From the NCBI RefSeq assembly GCF_000716595.1, contig NZ_JNXC01000023.1:62001-126000 (forward strand): 64,000 nt of DNA, in the 5' to 3' direction. The notes beneath the pieces were generated by a model. It did no database searches. It was not told the DNA's origin and saw nothing but the letters and a program-made list of their open reading frames with translations. Shown one piece after another: positions 48,567-58,070 of the stretch (positions are counted from its first letter, which is position 1; the number at the start of each line of letters is the position of its first letter). This DNA is from Saccharothrix sp. NRRL B-16314. Its GTDB lineage: Bacteria > Actinomycetota > Actinomycetes > Mycobacteriales > Pseudonocardiaceae. A program made the translations under genes and the position numbers.

Positions 48567-49010
48567 TCACTCGACTTCCATCATCTCGTACGTGACCACG
48601 AGCTTCTCCGTGAGCACGCTGGTGTCGCCGGCCTTCAAAGACCCGATCTCCAACGACTTCGGCCACGCGTTGGTCAGCTTGTACCGCTTGATCGGCTGAC
48701 CCTCGTAGTCGTAGACGATGATCGCCCCGCCCTTGCGGGCGCTCGCCATCTTGCCGAAGTGCGCGTCCTTCACCCACTTCTCGAAGCTGTTGTCGCCGGT
48801 CAGGCCACGGGTGAGGGTGACCTCGCCCGCCTTCGGCCTGCCGGGCAACTTCTTGATGACGTACTTGCCGTCCGGGGTGTTCTGCTTGAGCTCGATGACG
48901 TCCTGCTCCATCTTCAGCCCGGACACCTCGGAGATCTGCTTGATCGCGACGCCGTCGACTTCCAGGCCGAACGAGTGGCCGACCGAGGTGTCGAGGTCGG
49001 GAAGAGCCAT
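48567..49010 (-). CDS. eCIS inner tube protein (gp19 family)
   Basis: A 147-residue tube subunit: LDTSVGHSFGLEVDGVAIKQ, SEVSGLKMEQDVIELKQNTP, GEVTLTRGLTGDNSFEKWVK and IVYDYEGQPIKRYKLTNAWP are classic gp19/Hcp-type tube motifs. Hexamer rings stack to form the inner tube through which cargo is held or expelled. The ATG at 49010 has AAGGCGG upstream. Directly follows the sheath gene. Confidence 0.93.
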   Translation of the reverse strand: MALPDLDTSVGHSFGLEVDGVAIKQISEVSGLKMEQDVIELKQNTPDGKYVIKKLPGRPKAGEVTLTRGLTGDNSFEKWVKDAHFGKMASARKGGAIIVYDYEGQPIKRYKLTNAWPKSLEIGSLKAGDTSVLTEKLVVTYEMMEVE

Positions 49011-49067
49011 GACCAACCGCCTTAACTAGAACGACAACATCGAGGAGAGGACGGGACGGGACGACGA

Positions 49068-50606
49068 CTACTCGTTGACGAGGCTGGTGCCGCCGGAGAT
49101 CTGCGCCAGCCGGAACACCACGAACTCGGCGGGCTTGACCGGCGCGATGCCGACCTCGCAGATGACCTGACCGAGGTCGATGGTCTCGGCGTAGTTGGTC
49201 TCCCGGTCGCACTTCACGTAGAACGCCTCGTCCGGCGTCAGCCCGAACAGCGCGCCCTTGCGCCACTCCGTGACCAGGAAGGAGCTGATGGTGCGGCGGA
49301 TCCTGGCCCACAGCGCGTCGTCGTTCGGCTCGAACACGACCCACTGGGTGCCGTTGAGGATCGACTCCTCCAGGTAGTTGAACAGCCGCCGCACGTTCAG
49401 GTAGCGCCACGCCGGGTCGGACGACAGCGTCCGCGCGCCCCACACCCGGATGCCACGGCCGGGGAACGACCGCACGCAGTTGACGCCGATCGGGTTCAGC
49501 AGCTCCTGCTCGGCCTTCGTCAGCTGGGTCTCCAACGCCACCGCGCCGCGCACGACCTCGTTCGCGGGCGCCTTGTGCACACCGCGCGAGGCGTCCGTTC
49601 TGGCCCACACGCCGGCCATGTGGCCGCTGGGCGGGACGAACAGGTGGTCGTCGCTCGCCGGGTCGAAGATCTTGATCCACGGGTAGTAGAGCGCCGCGTA
49701 CTTCGAGTCGTACCCGGCGCCGTTCAGCCGCCAGTCCCTGACCTGCTGCGGGTTCAACGCGGGCGGCGGGTCGAGCACGGCGATCCGGTTGCCCATCAGC
49801 TCGCAGTGGGCGATCATCGCCAGCTGCACGGCCTTCACCGACTCCAGCGAGATCGCGCCGCGCTGGTAGCTGCTCATCAGGTCGGGCACCGAGACCATGG
49901 TGATCTCCTCGACCGCCTCCAGGCCGCCGAAGCCGGTGCGGTCGGAGACGTCGCCGACGTAGTCGTCGGCCGCGACCTCGCGCGGCACGGCAGGCGGCGC
50001 CCCGGCGTCCTTCAACGTGACGCTGCCCTTGTCGGGCTTGGCCACCGCGTTGGGCGCGGTCTCCTCGATGGTGATCAGCTTCGACTTCTCCCGCACGACG
50101 GTGACGACGTGCTCCTTGGTGCGCTTGGTGGTCACCTGGTGCGTCTCGACCACCTTGCCGTCCAGCTTGACCAGCAGCGCGAACCGGTCGTCCGGCGGGT
50201 TCTCGCCGGCCGGGTCGGCCACCTCGACGGTGATCTCGCCCTCGATCTCGCCCGCGGCCTGCTCCCGCGCGGTGACCTTGTAGCCGCCCAGCACGGCGTG
50301 CGCGCCGGCGCTCACGGGCACGTGGCCGTTGCCCTTGGCCCGTTCACCGCCGATGCGCACGACGTAGCAGTTCGTGCCGCCGTTGAGGAAGTACCCGTAA
50401 ACCGACTGGGCCAGGTAGCAGTCGGGCACGAAGTCGCCGAAGACCTGCGTGTACTGCGCCCAGTTGGAGACCAGCGTCGGCGTGTTGTACGGGCCTCGGG
50501 CGGCGAAGCCGACGAAGGCGGCGACGGCGGTGCCCACGCCCTCGATGGGCCGCGCACCTGCCTCCACCTCCTCGACGTACACCCCCGGCGAGAGATAGGT
50601 GGGCAT
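49068..50606 (-). CDS. eCIS contractile sheath protein
   Basis: A 512-residue sheath subunit. N-terminal YLSPGVYVEEVEAGARPIEG with VGTAVAAFVGFAARGPYNTP is diagnostic; a variable beta domain lies at about 110-215; the C-terminal half (GIRVWGARTLSSDPAWRYLN, TISSFLVTEWRKGALFG, FYVKCDRETNYAETIDLGQV, EFVVFRLAQISGG) forms the handshake core. One sheath gene only is present, whereas Afp-type loci have three. GGGAGG precedes the ATG; the promoter is shared with the divergent cargo gene. Confidence 0.95.
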   Translation of the reverse strand: MPTYLSPGVYVEEVEAGARPIEGVGTAVAAFVGFAARGPYNTPTLVSNWAQYTQVFGDFVPDCYLAQSVYGYFLNGGTNCYVVRIGGERAKGNGHVPVSAGAHAVLGGYKVTAREQAAGEIEGEITVEVADPAGENPPDDRFALLVKLDGKVVETHQVTTKRTKEHVVTVVREKSKLITIEETAPNAVAKPDKGSVTLKDAGAPPAVPREVAADDYVGDVSDRTGFGGLEAVEEITMVSVPDLMSSYQRGAISLESVKAVQLAMIAHCELMGNRIAVLDPPPALNPQQVRDWRLNGAGYDSKYAALYYPWIKIFDPASDDHLFVPPSGHMAGVWARTDASRGVHKAPANEVVRGAVALETQLTKAEQELLNPIGVNCVRSFPGRGIRVWGARTLSSDPAWRYLNVRRLFNYLEESILNGTQWVVFEPNDDALWARIRRTISSFLVTEWRKGALFGLTPDEAFYVKCDRETNYAETIDLGQVICEVGIAPVKPAEFVVFRLAQISGGTSLVNE

Positions 50607-50819
50607 CCGTTGCCTCCCAAGTCGTGCTGACGGTTCGGATCCGGCTGGTTCTCGGAGCGAGTGCGGTCGATGCTGCTGCGGTTCGGCGGCGGGCGAAACG
50701 ACCGCGAGGCTGTGCCGGGGTACGCCGATAGCTGCCCAAAGGTGCAGCTGCCCGTTCGGGCGGCCGGGACCGCCCTTCCGGTCGTTGCCGCCGGACCCGG
50801 CGCGCCCGACAGTGGGTGG

Positions 50820-53800
50820 ATGGCGTTGGCACGGGACGACGGCCCGGCTCCGCGCGTGCAACGGCCCCACGCCCGCACGCGCAGACCGCCCGCGCCGCCG
50901 CTGCTCGCCTTGCAGTCGTTGGCGGGCAACGCCGCCGTCTCCGGCTTGGTCGCCCAACGCGCCGCCGCGCCGACGACGATCACCCCGGCGCAGGACCCGA
51001 AGTTCCGGGCGCTCCGGCACGACATCACGGCGAAGGCCAAGACCGCGAAGGCGCACCCGCCGGCGTCCGCCGAGGTGAAGAAGGCGCAGGACGCCGCCGT
51101 GGCGCCCCCGGACGACAAGGATGCCCAGGCCAAGGCCGCCCAGGTGGACAAGATGGCCGAGGCGAAGCCGGCCGGGTTCGACAAGGCGGCGTTCATCGCG
51201 GCGGTCAACGCGGCCATCGCCAAGCAGGCGCCCAAGAACCTGGACGAGGCCGACAAGTTCGCCACGTCGGGCAAGGCCGACCAGCTCAAGTCCGACGTGA
51301 TGGGCCAGGTGACGGCGGGCAAGGAGCAGTCGGCCAAGGACGTCGCCGACCGCACCAAGGAGTCCCCGGACCCGAGCCGCGCCGTGGAGAAGCCGGTCAA
51401 GCCGATGGCCGACGCGCCGCCACCCGCCGCCATCGCGCCGCCGGACGCGCGGAAGGCCGTGCCGGACAAGGCTCCCGCCGAGCAGACCGACCTGAGCGCG
51501 GACAAGCACGAGACGAACGCCAAAATGGCGGAGGCGGGCGTCACCGAGGAGCAGCTGGCCCAGTCCAACGAGCCGGACTTCACCGGAGCCGTCGCCGCGA
51601 AGAAGCAGGGCGAGGAGCACAGCGACACCGCGCCCGCGGCCGTGCGGGCGTCCGAGGCGCAGACGCTGGCCTCCGCCACCGGTGACGCGAGGGCCACCGG
51701 CCAGGCCGCCGTCGCAGGCCTGACCGGCGCGAAGGGCAACCAGGCGCAGAAGTCCGCCGCGGCGAAGAACGCGACGAAGTCGAAGGACGAGCAGGACCGG
51801 ATCAGGATCACCGGCGAGCTGAAGGCGATCTTCGACGAGACGAAGACCAAGGTCGAGGCCGTGCTGGGCGGCCTGGACGACGAGGTGGCCAAGCGGTTCG
51901 AGTCCGGCGAGGCGAAGGCGAAGGCCGCGTTCACCGCCGACCACCAGGCGCGGATGGCCAAGTACAAGGACGAGCGGTACAGCGGCGTGAGAGGCGCCGC
52001 GGCGTGGACCTACGACCTGTTCGCCGGGTTGCCGGCCGAGGCGAACGACCTGTTCGCGCTGTCGAAGAAGGTCTACGAGGCGCAGATGCAGGTGGTCATC
52101 GGCGAGGTCGCCGACCACATCGGCGCGCGGCTCGCGGAGGCGAAGCGGCTGATCGCCGAAGGGCGCGAGCGGGTCAAGGCGAAGATCGCCGACCAGCCGC
52201 CCGCGCTGCGCAAGATCGCCGGTGACGCGGCCAAGGACTTCGAGGGCCAGTTCGAGGACCTGGAGAAGTCGGTCGACGAGAAGCAGCAGGGCCTCGTGGA
52301 CGACCTGGCGCAGAAGTACGTCGAGGCGCGCAACGCGGTGGACGACGAGATCAAGAAGCTCCAGGAGGAGAACAAGGGGCTGTGGGACAAGGCGAAGGAG
52401 GCCGTCGGGGGCGCGATCGAGACGATCGGGAAGCTGAAGGACATGCTGCTCGGCGTCCTGGCGCGGGCCGCGGGCGCGGTCGAGCTGATCATCAAGGACC
52501 CCATCGGCTTCCTGGGCAACCTGGTCGACGCGGTGAAGACGGGCGTGGTGAACTTCGGCTCGCGCATCGCCGAGCACCTCAAGCAGGGCCTCAAGGCGTG
52601 GCTGCTGGGCAACCTGGCGAACGCCGGTGTCGAGATCCCCGAGACGTTCGACGTCAAGGGCATCCTGCGGATGGTGATGTCCATCCTCGGCCTGACGTGG
52701 GCGAACGTGCGGGCGCGCATCGTCCGGTTCATCCCCGAGCCGGTGATGGCGAGGCTGGAGCAGACGCTCGACGTCGTGAAGATCATGGTGGCGGAGGGCC
52801 TGCCGGGGCTGTGGAAGTGGGTGGTGGAGAAGCTCGGCGACCTCAAAGAGCTGGTCATGGGCCAGATCAAGGAGTTCGTCGTCGAGAAGATCGTCAAGGC
52901 GGGCATCACCTGGATCATCTCGATGCTCAACCCGGCGGCGGCGTTCATCAAGGCGTGCAAGGCGATCTACGACGTGGTCATGTTCTTCGTGGACAAGGCG
53001 GCGCAGATCAAGGAGTTCGTCGACTCCGTGCTCGACTCGGTCGAGTCGATCGCCCGCGGCGGCGTCGGCGCGGTGGCCGGGCTGATCGAGAACACCCTGG
53101 CCAAGGCGCTGCCGATGGTGCTGGGCTTCCTGGCGAGCCTGCTCGGCCTCGGCGGCATCTCGGAGAAGATCAAGGCGATCCTGGAGAAGGTCCAGGCGCC
53201 GGTGGGCCGGGTCGTGGACACGGTCGTCGGCACGGTCGTCAAGGCCGGCAAGAAGCTGCTCGGCAAGCTCAAGGGCAAGACCAGGAAAGAGGACGGAGCC
53301 GACGCCGGGACCGCGGACTCGGACCGCAGTGCGAAGGTGCGCGCCGCGGTCAAGTCCGACCTGGCCGGCCGGCTGCGCAACGGGATGAAGGCAGCAGAGA
53401 TCCCTCCGGTGATCCGCGCCATCCACACCGCGCGCAAACCCGAGGGTCTCAAGACGCTTGAGGTGGTGCCCCACCCGCACAAGCCGGGCACGTTCGACGT
53501 CTTGGTGGCGGCCAGCGCCAAGACCCCGGAACACGAGGTCACCATCGCGGAGCCGGAGGAGAGCTTCACCACCGCCGACATGCGGCTGCACAAGTCGGCG
53601 TCGACCGCGGCGAGCGGCACGATCAGCTGGGCGGGCGGCAGCCGATCGCTGGGACGGCAGACGAGCATCGGCGGCGAGCACGCCGAGCAGCGCCTGCTGA
53701 GCCCGTTCCGACTGGCCGCGACGTTCGGCAGGCTCCTGCCCGACGCCAAGGCGGAGGCGGAAGCCGGTCGGCCGCCCCGAGCCACGATCACCGTCAAGGT

Positions 53801-54155
53801 GACCCGGTCGCCATGCCCCGAGTGCGCCGGTGTGATCGCGGGGCTCGCGCCGGCGGCGAAGGCCGCCGGTTGGGACCTGACCACGTCCGTGCGGGCGTTG
53901 AGCTTGTACTCGCCCCGCGATCCCGGCACGCCCGAAGCCCCCAAAGAGACAGGGGACAAGGTAGGCATCAAAGGGCTGGAGATCCTCCGCAAAGCCGGTG
54001 TGGACCTCGGTGTGGTCGAGCTGACCGATGCGACCATGAGAGAACTGAACCTGCCACCCGAGCAGAAGCGGCAGGTCGCTGCCAAGATCGCCAAGTTGAA
54101 CCGGATACTCGCAGCACTGCTCAAGGAAGCGGAGGTCAAGGCCGGTGGCCCCTGA
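50820..54155 (+). CDS. Large eCIS cargo protein with C-terminal zinc deaminase-like toxin domain
   Basis: A protein of about 1,111 residues, transcribed against the structural operon. N terminus: VQRP, then LLALQSLAGNAAVSGLVAQR (residues about 29-48). An Ala/Lys-rich disordered region follows, then a long helical and coiled-coil segment with membrane-active hydrophobic helices (about 390-780, for example MLLGVLARAAGAVELI and TWIISMLNPAAAFIKACKAI). The C-terminal roughly 220 residues hold a deaminase core: H954-A-E956 (GGEHAEQRL) and P-C999-P-E-C1002. These are the zinc ligands and catalytic Glu of the cytidine deaminase fold. Starts at 50661/50670 are possible but lack a ribosome site. Substrate unproven. 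Confidence 0.8.
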   Translation: MALARDDGPAPRVQRPHARTRRPPAPPLLALQSLAGNAAVSGLVAQRAAAPTTITPAQDPKFRALRHDITAKAKTAKAHPPASAEVKKAQDAAVAPPDDKDAQAKAAQVDKMAEAKPAGFDKAAFIAAVNAAIAKQAPKNLDEADKFATSGKADQLKSDVMGQVTAGKEQSAKDVADRTKESPDPSRAVEKPVKPMADAPPPAAIAPPDARKAVPDKAPAEQTDLSADKHETNAKMAEAGVTEEQLAQSNEPDFTGAVAAKKQGEEHSDTAPAAVRASEAQTLASATGDARATGQAAVAGLTGAKGNQAQKSAAAKNATKSKDEQDRIRITGELKAIFDETKTKVEAVLGGLDDEVAKRFESGEAKAKAAFTADHQARMAKYKDERYSGVRGAAAWTYDLFAGLPAEANDLFALSKKVYEAQMQVVIGEVADHIGARLAEAKRLIAEGRERVKAKIADQPPALRKIAGDAAKDFEGQFEDLEKSVDEKQQGLVDDLAQKYVEARNAVDDEIKKLQEENKGLWDKAKEAVGGAIETIGKLKDMLLGVLARAAGAVELIIKDPIGFLGNLVDAVKTGVVNFGSRIAEHLKQGLKAWLLGNLANAGVEIPETFDVKGILRMVMSILGLTWANVRARIVRFIPEPVMARLEQTLDVVKIMVAEGLPGLWKWVVEKLGDLKELVMGQIKEFVVEKIVKAGITWIISMLNPAAAFIKACKAIYDVVMFFVDKAAQIKEFVDSVLDSVESIARGGVGAVAGLIENTLAKALPMVLGFLASLLGLGGISEKIKAILEKVQAPVGRVVDTVVGTVVKAGKKLLGKLKGKTRKEDGADAGTADSDRSAKVRAAVKSDLAGRLRNGMKAAEIPPVIRAIHTARKPEGLKTLEVVPHPHKPGTFDVLVAASAKTPEHEVTIAEPEESFTTADMRLHKSASTAASGTISWAGGSRSLGRQTSIGGEHAEQRLLSPFRLAATFGRLLPDAKAEAEAGRPPRATITVKVTRSPCPECAGVIAGLAPAAKAAGWDLTTSVRALSLYSPRDPGTPEAPKETGDKVGIKGLEILRKAGVDLGVVELTDATMRELNLPPEQKRQVAAKIAKLNRILAALLKEAEVKAGGP

Positions 54156-54534
54156 CGAACAGCAATGGCACGCCGAGGACACACGGGTCCGGGAGGCGCT
54201 GCTCGCCGCCGGTTGGCGGTCGACCACGCACGGCGACGCGTTCGGCATCGCCGATCTGGAACACGACAACGGCTCGATGGCGGTGCACGTCAGCCACGAG
54301 ATCCTCAAGTCGGAGCTGCTCGTGACGATGTCGGCCGAGGCAGGCAAGTCGTCCGTGCTGGTGGACATGCACGGCAGGCCGGACGCGCTGCTCGCGACGC
54401 TCACCGCGTGGCAACCGCGGCTTGACGAGGGCAACTTCCGTGACTTCGTCGAGGACGTCGTGGCCGAGTACCCCGACACTTACGAGTTGACCGAGCACAC
54501 CAGGAAACGCATCCGATCGAAGGACACGAGGTAA
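54145..54534 (+). CDS. Probable immunity protein for the deaminase cargo
   Basis: A 129-residue cytosolic protein (EQQWHAEDTRVREALLAAGW, GIADLEHDNGSMAVHVSHEI, FRDFVEDVVAEYPDTYELTE). No known domain is recognised. Its GTG overlaps the toxin stop by 11 bp, with GGAGG 9 bp upstream inside the toxin gene. Position, size, acidity and overlap are those of an immunity gene, though a toxin-delivery chaperone is possible. Confidence 0.7.
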   Translation: MAPDEQQWHAEDTRVREALLAAGWRSTTHGDAFGIADLEHDNGSMAVHVSHEILKSELLVTMSAEAGKSSVLVDMHGRPDALLATLTAWQPRLDEGNFRDFVEDVVAEYPDTYELTEHTRKRIRSKDTR

Positions 54535-54567
54535 CACCGCCTCGTCGGAGCGCGTCCCCCGTCGGGG

Positions 54568-55287
54568 CTACTCGACCTCTTCGTCCTCTTCCCGCTGCAC
54601 GGAGGCCGGCTCGACGTAGGTCTGCGCCATCTTCTCCTCCTCGCCCTCTTCGGCGGGCGGGGCTTCTTCGCGCTGGATCACGGAGTCGGTGACGCGCTGC
54701 ACGGCGGGAGCGGGGGCGGGAGCCGTGGACATGACGTGGTCGGCGTTGGCGCTCGCCTCCCGTTCGAAGCGGTCCGACGGGTCGCTCACCTTGACGCCGC
54801 CGCCGGTGTCCGTGCCGTCCACGGGGCCGCTGCGCTGCTGCACGACGTGCGTCAGCTCGTGCGCCAGCACGTGCTTGCCCGCATCGGACGCCGGGTCGTA
54901 CTTGTCGCGCTGGAACACGATGTTCGAGCCGACGGTGTACGCCTGCGCGTTGAGCGACTTCGCCGACTCGTGCGCCGCGCCGTCGGTGTGCACGCGCACG
55001 TCGCCGAAGTCCTGGCCGAAGCGGCCCTCCATGTCCTCGCGCACACCGGCGTCCAACGGCGAACCGCCGGAGTTCACCACGTCGTGCACGGACGACTCCT
55101 CGACCAGCGTGCTCGCGCCCGCGTTGCCGACCGCCCGTTGCAGGTCGAGCATCCCGGCGGCGCCCAGCACGTCCGGTCGCCCGGCGGCTGCCGCGCGTCC
55201 CAGCAGGTCGTGATCCTCGCGCTCGACGCGGTCGCCTCTCGGCCGGAACGCGCCCTCACCGTCGTGCTCGTGCTCGTGCCCACGCAT
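54568..55287 (-). CDS. DUF4157 putative metallopeptidase (eCIS-associated)
   Basis: A 239-residue protein. A polar leader with LDLQRAVGNAGASTLVEE (residues about 47-64) precedes the DUF4157 core at about 70-155: FGQDFGDVRVHTDGAAHESA, LNAQAYTVGSNIVF and the zinc motif H143-E144-L-T-H147 (VLAHELTHVVQQRSG). The tail is acidic with VQRVTDSVIQREE and SVQREEDEEVE. DUF4157 is the domain most consistently tied to eCIS-delivered proteins. The ATG at 55287 has AGGAGG upstream. The short tail lacks a second toxin domain, so it may itself be the effector or process others. Confidence 0.88.
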   Translation of the reverse strand: MRGHEHEHDGEGAFRPRGDRVEREDHDLLGRAAAAGRPDVLGAAGMLDLQRAVGNAGASTLVEESSVHDVVNSGGSPLDAGVREDMEGRFGQDFGDVRVHTDGAAHESAKSLNAQAYTVGSNIVFQRDKYDPASDAGKHVLAHELTHVVQQRSGPVDGTDTGGGVKVSDPSDRFEREASANADHVMSTAPAPAPAVQRVTDSVIQREEAPPAEEGEEEKMAQTYVEPASVQREEDEEVE

Positions 55288-55386
55288 GGCCGCCTCCTGG
55301 TACCTCGGAGTCCGCTTCCATCCTGAACCCGGCCCCACCGGCCGTGCCATGACCGCGAGGGCGGTGGTCGCTGCCCGAAAGGGCAC

Positions 55387-57381
55387 TCACCGGGCCGCGC
55401 CGTCCGCCGCGAGGCCGAGGTAGCGCCCGAACTCCCGCTCCCCCACCAACCGCCCCAGCTTCCGGTACTCCCGCGCCACCGCGCCCACCACTTCGGCCAT
55501 CCCCACCGGCCCGCCGGACTCGGCCGCCAGGTAGGCGGCGGTCACGGCGGCCGACCTGATGTGCCCACCGGCCAGTTCGAACGCGCCGGCCAGGAAGTCC
55601 AGGTCCACCTCGGTGCGCGGCGCGGTCTCGCCGAGGCACCGGTCCCACAGCAGGCGGCGCAGCGGCTCGTCCGGCAGCGGGAAGTCGACCACCACGTCCA
55701 GCCTGCGGGTGAACGCGTCGTCCAGGTTCGCCCGCAGGTTCGTGGCCAGCACGGCGATCCCGTCGAAGGTCTCCATGCGCTGCAACAGGTACGCGCTCTC
55801 GATGTTTGCGTACCGGTCGTGCGCGTCCCGCACCTCGGACCGCTTGCCGAAGATCGCGTCGGCCTCGTCGAACAGCAGCACCCCGTTCACGCCCGACGCC
55901 TCGGTGAAGATGCGCTCCAGGTTCTTCTCGGTCTCGCCGACGTACTTGTCCACCACGGTCGCCAGGTTCACCGTGTACAGGTCGAGTCCCAGCGACGAGG
56001 CGATGACCTCGGCGGACATCGTCTTGCCCGTGCCGGAATCGCCTGCGAACAACCCGGTGACACCGCGTCCGCGCCCACCGCCCGGACGCATCCGCCACTC
56101 GTCGATCACCTGGTCGCGGTGCCGGGCGCGGGCCGCCAACTCGTGCAGCAGGCCCACCACGCCGGTCGGCAGCACCAGGTCGTCCCAGCCGACGGCGGGC
56201 TCGATGCGCCGGGCCAGGCGTTGCAGGCCGGCCGCGTTCTGGCTGCGCGCCCCCGCGCGCAGGTGTTCCGTGGTGACGACGCCGCCGTCGACCAGCGCGG
56301 ACACCGACGCGGCGCGGGCGGCGCGGGTGATCTGGCCGGGGCCGAGCACGAAGTGCGCGGTGGCGGCGGCCGGGTCGACGCCGGGCGCGAGCCTGCCGTC
56401 CAGCTTCGAGCGCCACAGGTCGGCGCGGTCGGCGACGGGCAGCGGTGACGCGTCGTGCAGCAGCGGCGGGTCCGGGCTCCACCTCGGGTCCCACACGTTC
56501 GGGCCGAACACCACCAGCGGGATCGCGGGATGGGTCAACGCGGCCAGCGGAGGTTCCTCCTCGACCGGCCCGAGCACCACCCCCGCGCCACGCAGCACCG
56601 CCTCCCGCAGCACGGCCACCGCCGACACGTCCGGTTGGGCGCGCAGGCGGGCCGCGTCGACCTCCAGCACGGCGAACCCGGCGTGCCGCAACGCGGCGGC
56701 AGCGACCTCACGGGCACCCCCACCGGGACGTTCGCGCAGGTAGGCGAGCCGAACGTGGGCCCGGAGCGCGCGCACGAGGTTCCCGACATCGGCCGCCGTG
56801 ACCTCGTCCACGACCACGGCGACACCGGCGAGCGCCGCGTCCGACAGGTCGTCGCCGAGCAGGTGGTTGACGACCCGGTCCGGCACCCGCAGCGACCGGG
56901 ACAGGAACGGTCGCTCGCCGTCGTCCACCACGAGCAGGCCGGCCGAGCGCAGCGGTGACGACGGGTCGAGCCGCGCACGTCCCGCCGCGGACGCCTCGGG
57001 CAGCCCGCACAGCCGCAACGCCAGGCCGGCGGTCGCACGGCGGCGTGTCACGTCGTCGTTCAGGTAGCCGTAGAACTGCTCGAACCGGCTGTCCACGTCC
57101 GGCGCGAGCGCCACCAGCAGCAGTTCGACGTCCAGCCCGGACAGCCGGGCCGTCTCGGCGAGCCGACCGAGCCGACCGGACGCCGCCGACGCCTGGAACG
57201 GCACGTACGGCTCGCGCCGGGACTCCAGCAGGGCGTCGATCGCCTCGTCGGACAGGTAGAGGCCGCGGAACGGGTCGTCCGGGTTGTGGTCCGAGCCGCG
57301 CCGCACGGCCACCGCCGCCCTGATCCGCCGCTCCAGCGCGGCGAGCCGGGCGAACAGGTGGGGCAGGCTGCCGGTGTTCAC
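55387..57381 (-). CDS. eCIS AAA+ ATPase (Afp15-like)
   Basis: A 664-residue AAA+ protein. Residues 1-390 form the eCIS-specific winged-helix part (DDPFRGLYLSDEAIDALLES, SRFEQFYGYLNDDVTRRRAT). The ATPase has Walker A 447-454 (GDSGTGKT), Walker B 502-508 (LLFDEAD) and arginine fingers near ATNLRANLDDAFTRRLDVVV. It is needed for particle assembly or cargo loading in Afp/PVC-type systems. GTG at 57381 overlaps the DUF4255 stop (GTGA). Confidence 0.93.
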   Translation of the reverse strand: MNTGSLPHLFARLAALERRIRAAVAVRRGSDHNPDDPFRGLYLSDEAIDALLESRREPYVPFQASAASGRLGRLAETARLSGLDVELLLVALAPDVDSRFEQFYGYLNDDVTRRRATAGLALRLCGLPEASAAGRARLDPSSPLRSAGLLVVDDGERPFLSRSLRVPDRVVNHLLGDDLSDAALAGVAVVVDEVTAADVGNLVRALRAHVRLAYLRERPGGGAREVAAAALRHAGFAVLEVDAARLRAQPDVSAVAVLREAVLRGAGVVLGPVEEEPPLAALTHPAIPLVVFGPNVWDPRWSPDPPLLHDASPLPVADRADLWRSKLDGRLAPGVDPAAATAHFVLGPGQITRAARAASVSALVDGGVVTTEHLRAGARSQNAAGLQRLARRIEPAVGWDDLVLPTGVVGLLHELAARARHRDQVIDEWRMRPGGGRGRGVTGLFAGDSGTGKTMSAEVIASSLGLDLYTVNLATVVDKYVGETEKNLERIFTEASGVNGVLLFDEADAIFGKRSEVRDAHDRYANIESAYLLQRMETFDGIAVLATNLRANLDDAFTRRLDVVVDFPLPDEPLRRLLWDRCLGETAPRTEVDLDFLAGAFELAGGHIRSAAVTAAYLAAESGGPVGMAEVVGAVAREYRKLGRLVGEREFGRYLGLAADGAAR

Positions 57382-57986
57382 GGTCGCCTGCGGCTCATGG
57401 CCACGCGGTGGGAGACCGAGTCGTCGCCCATGGCCAGCCGCATGCCCTCGTCCACCGGCGGACCGGCCGCGAACACCCGGCCGGAGTCGATCGGCGCGGA
57501 CACCACCACGTCCAGCGACGGTTTCAGCTCACCGCCCAGCGCGGTCCAGACGTCCGCGAACGCCCGGTCCTCCGGCGGTGGCAGGGCGACCGTCATCGGC
57601 ACCGGCAGGCCCAGCTCGACCAGCGACCCGGTCAGCAGCCCGGCCGGCACGGCCTCGTGCCGCAGGAAGCCGAGCAGCAGCTCCGACAGCAGCCGGTGCT
57701 CGTCCTCCGACCGCTGGGTCCAGGCCGTGACCAGGTAGGACAGCTTGATGTGCCGGGGCGGGAGGCGGCGGGCGGTGACCTGGCCGTTGTCGTACTCGTT
57801 CAGCAGGCCGCGCTGCCGGCGGCGGAGGTCTTCGCGGATGTCGTAGAGGTAGACGTTGACGGTGGGCGCGTTGCGCCGGGCCGCCCAGTCCTTGGTGGGC
57901 GCCTCGAACGCGACCTCGACGTCCGTGCGGCGCAACGCGTCGTCCCGGACCAACCGCCTCAACGCCTCGTCAACCTCGTGGATCAC
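57378..57986 (-). CDS. DUF4255 eCIS tail terminator (Afp16-like)
   Basis: A 202-residue protein: IHEVDEALRRLVRDDALRR, PTVNVYLYDIREDLRRRQRG, HIKLSYLVTAWTQRSEDEHR. This is DUF4255, whose members cap tube and sheath and set particle length. The GTG at 57986 gives the normal IHEVDEALR beginning; longer starts enter a repeat region. First structural gene of the eCIS unit. Confidence 0.9.
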   Translation of the reverse strand: MIHEVDEALRRLVRDDALRRTDVEVAFEAPTKDWAARRNAPTVNVYLYDIREDLRRRQRGLLNEYDNGQVTARRLPPRHIKLSYLVTAWTQRSEDEHRLLSELLLGFLRHEAVPAGLLTGSLVELGLPVPMTVALPPPEDRAFADVWTALGGELKPSLDVVVSAPIDSGRVFAAGPPVDEGMRLAMGDDSVSHRVAMSRRRP

Positions 57987-58029
57987 CCACCCACGATGAC
58001 CCCGCCCCACGCCCGCGACCAGCGGCTCT

Positions 58030-58070
58030 TCGGCGAACCTTGGGGCAGCACCGGTTGCCCCTGTGGGCAG
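58030..58070. repeat. 41-bp direct repeat, copy 1
   Basis: Begins TCGGCGAACCTTGGGGCAGC. Copy 2 is at 58652-58692 in the same orientation with 39 of 41 bases identical (differences at repeat positions 13 and 31). Lies 44 bp upstream of the DUF4255 start. Confidence 0.93.

Noticed and set aside
49068..54479. A single 1,803-codon minus-strand open frame spanning the sheath gene and the region opposite the deaminase cargo
   Set aside because: Only its C-terminal 512 codons, from the ATG at 50606 with a good ribosome site, form the sheath. The rest is antisense to the cargo gene and has no family resemblance.
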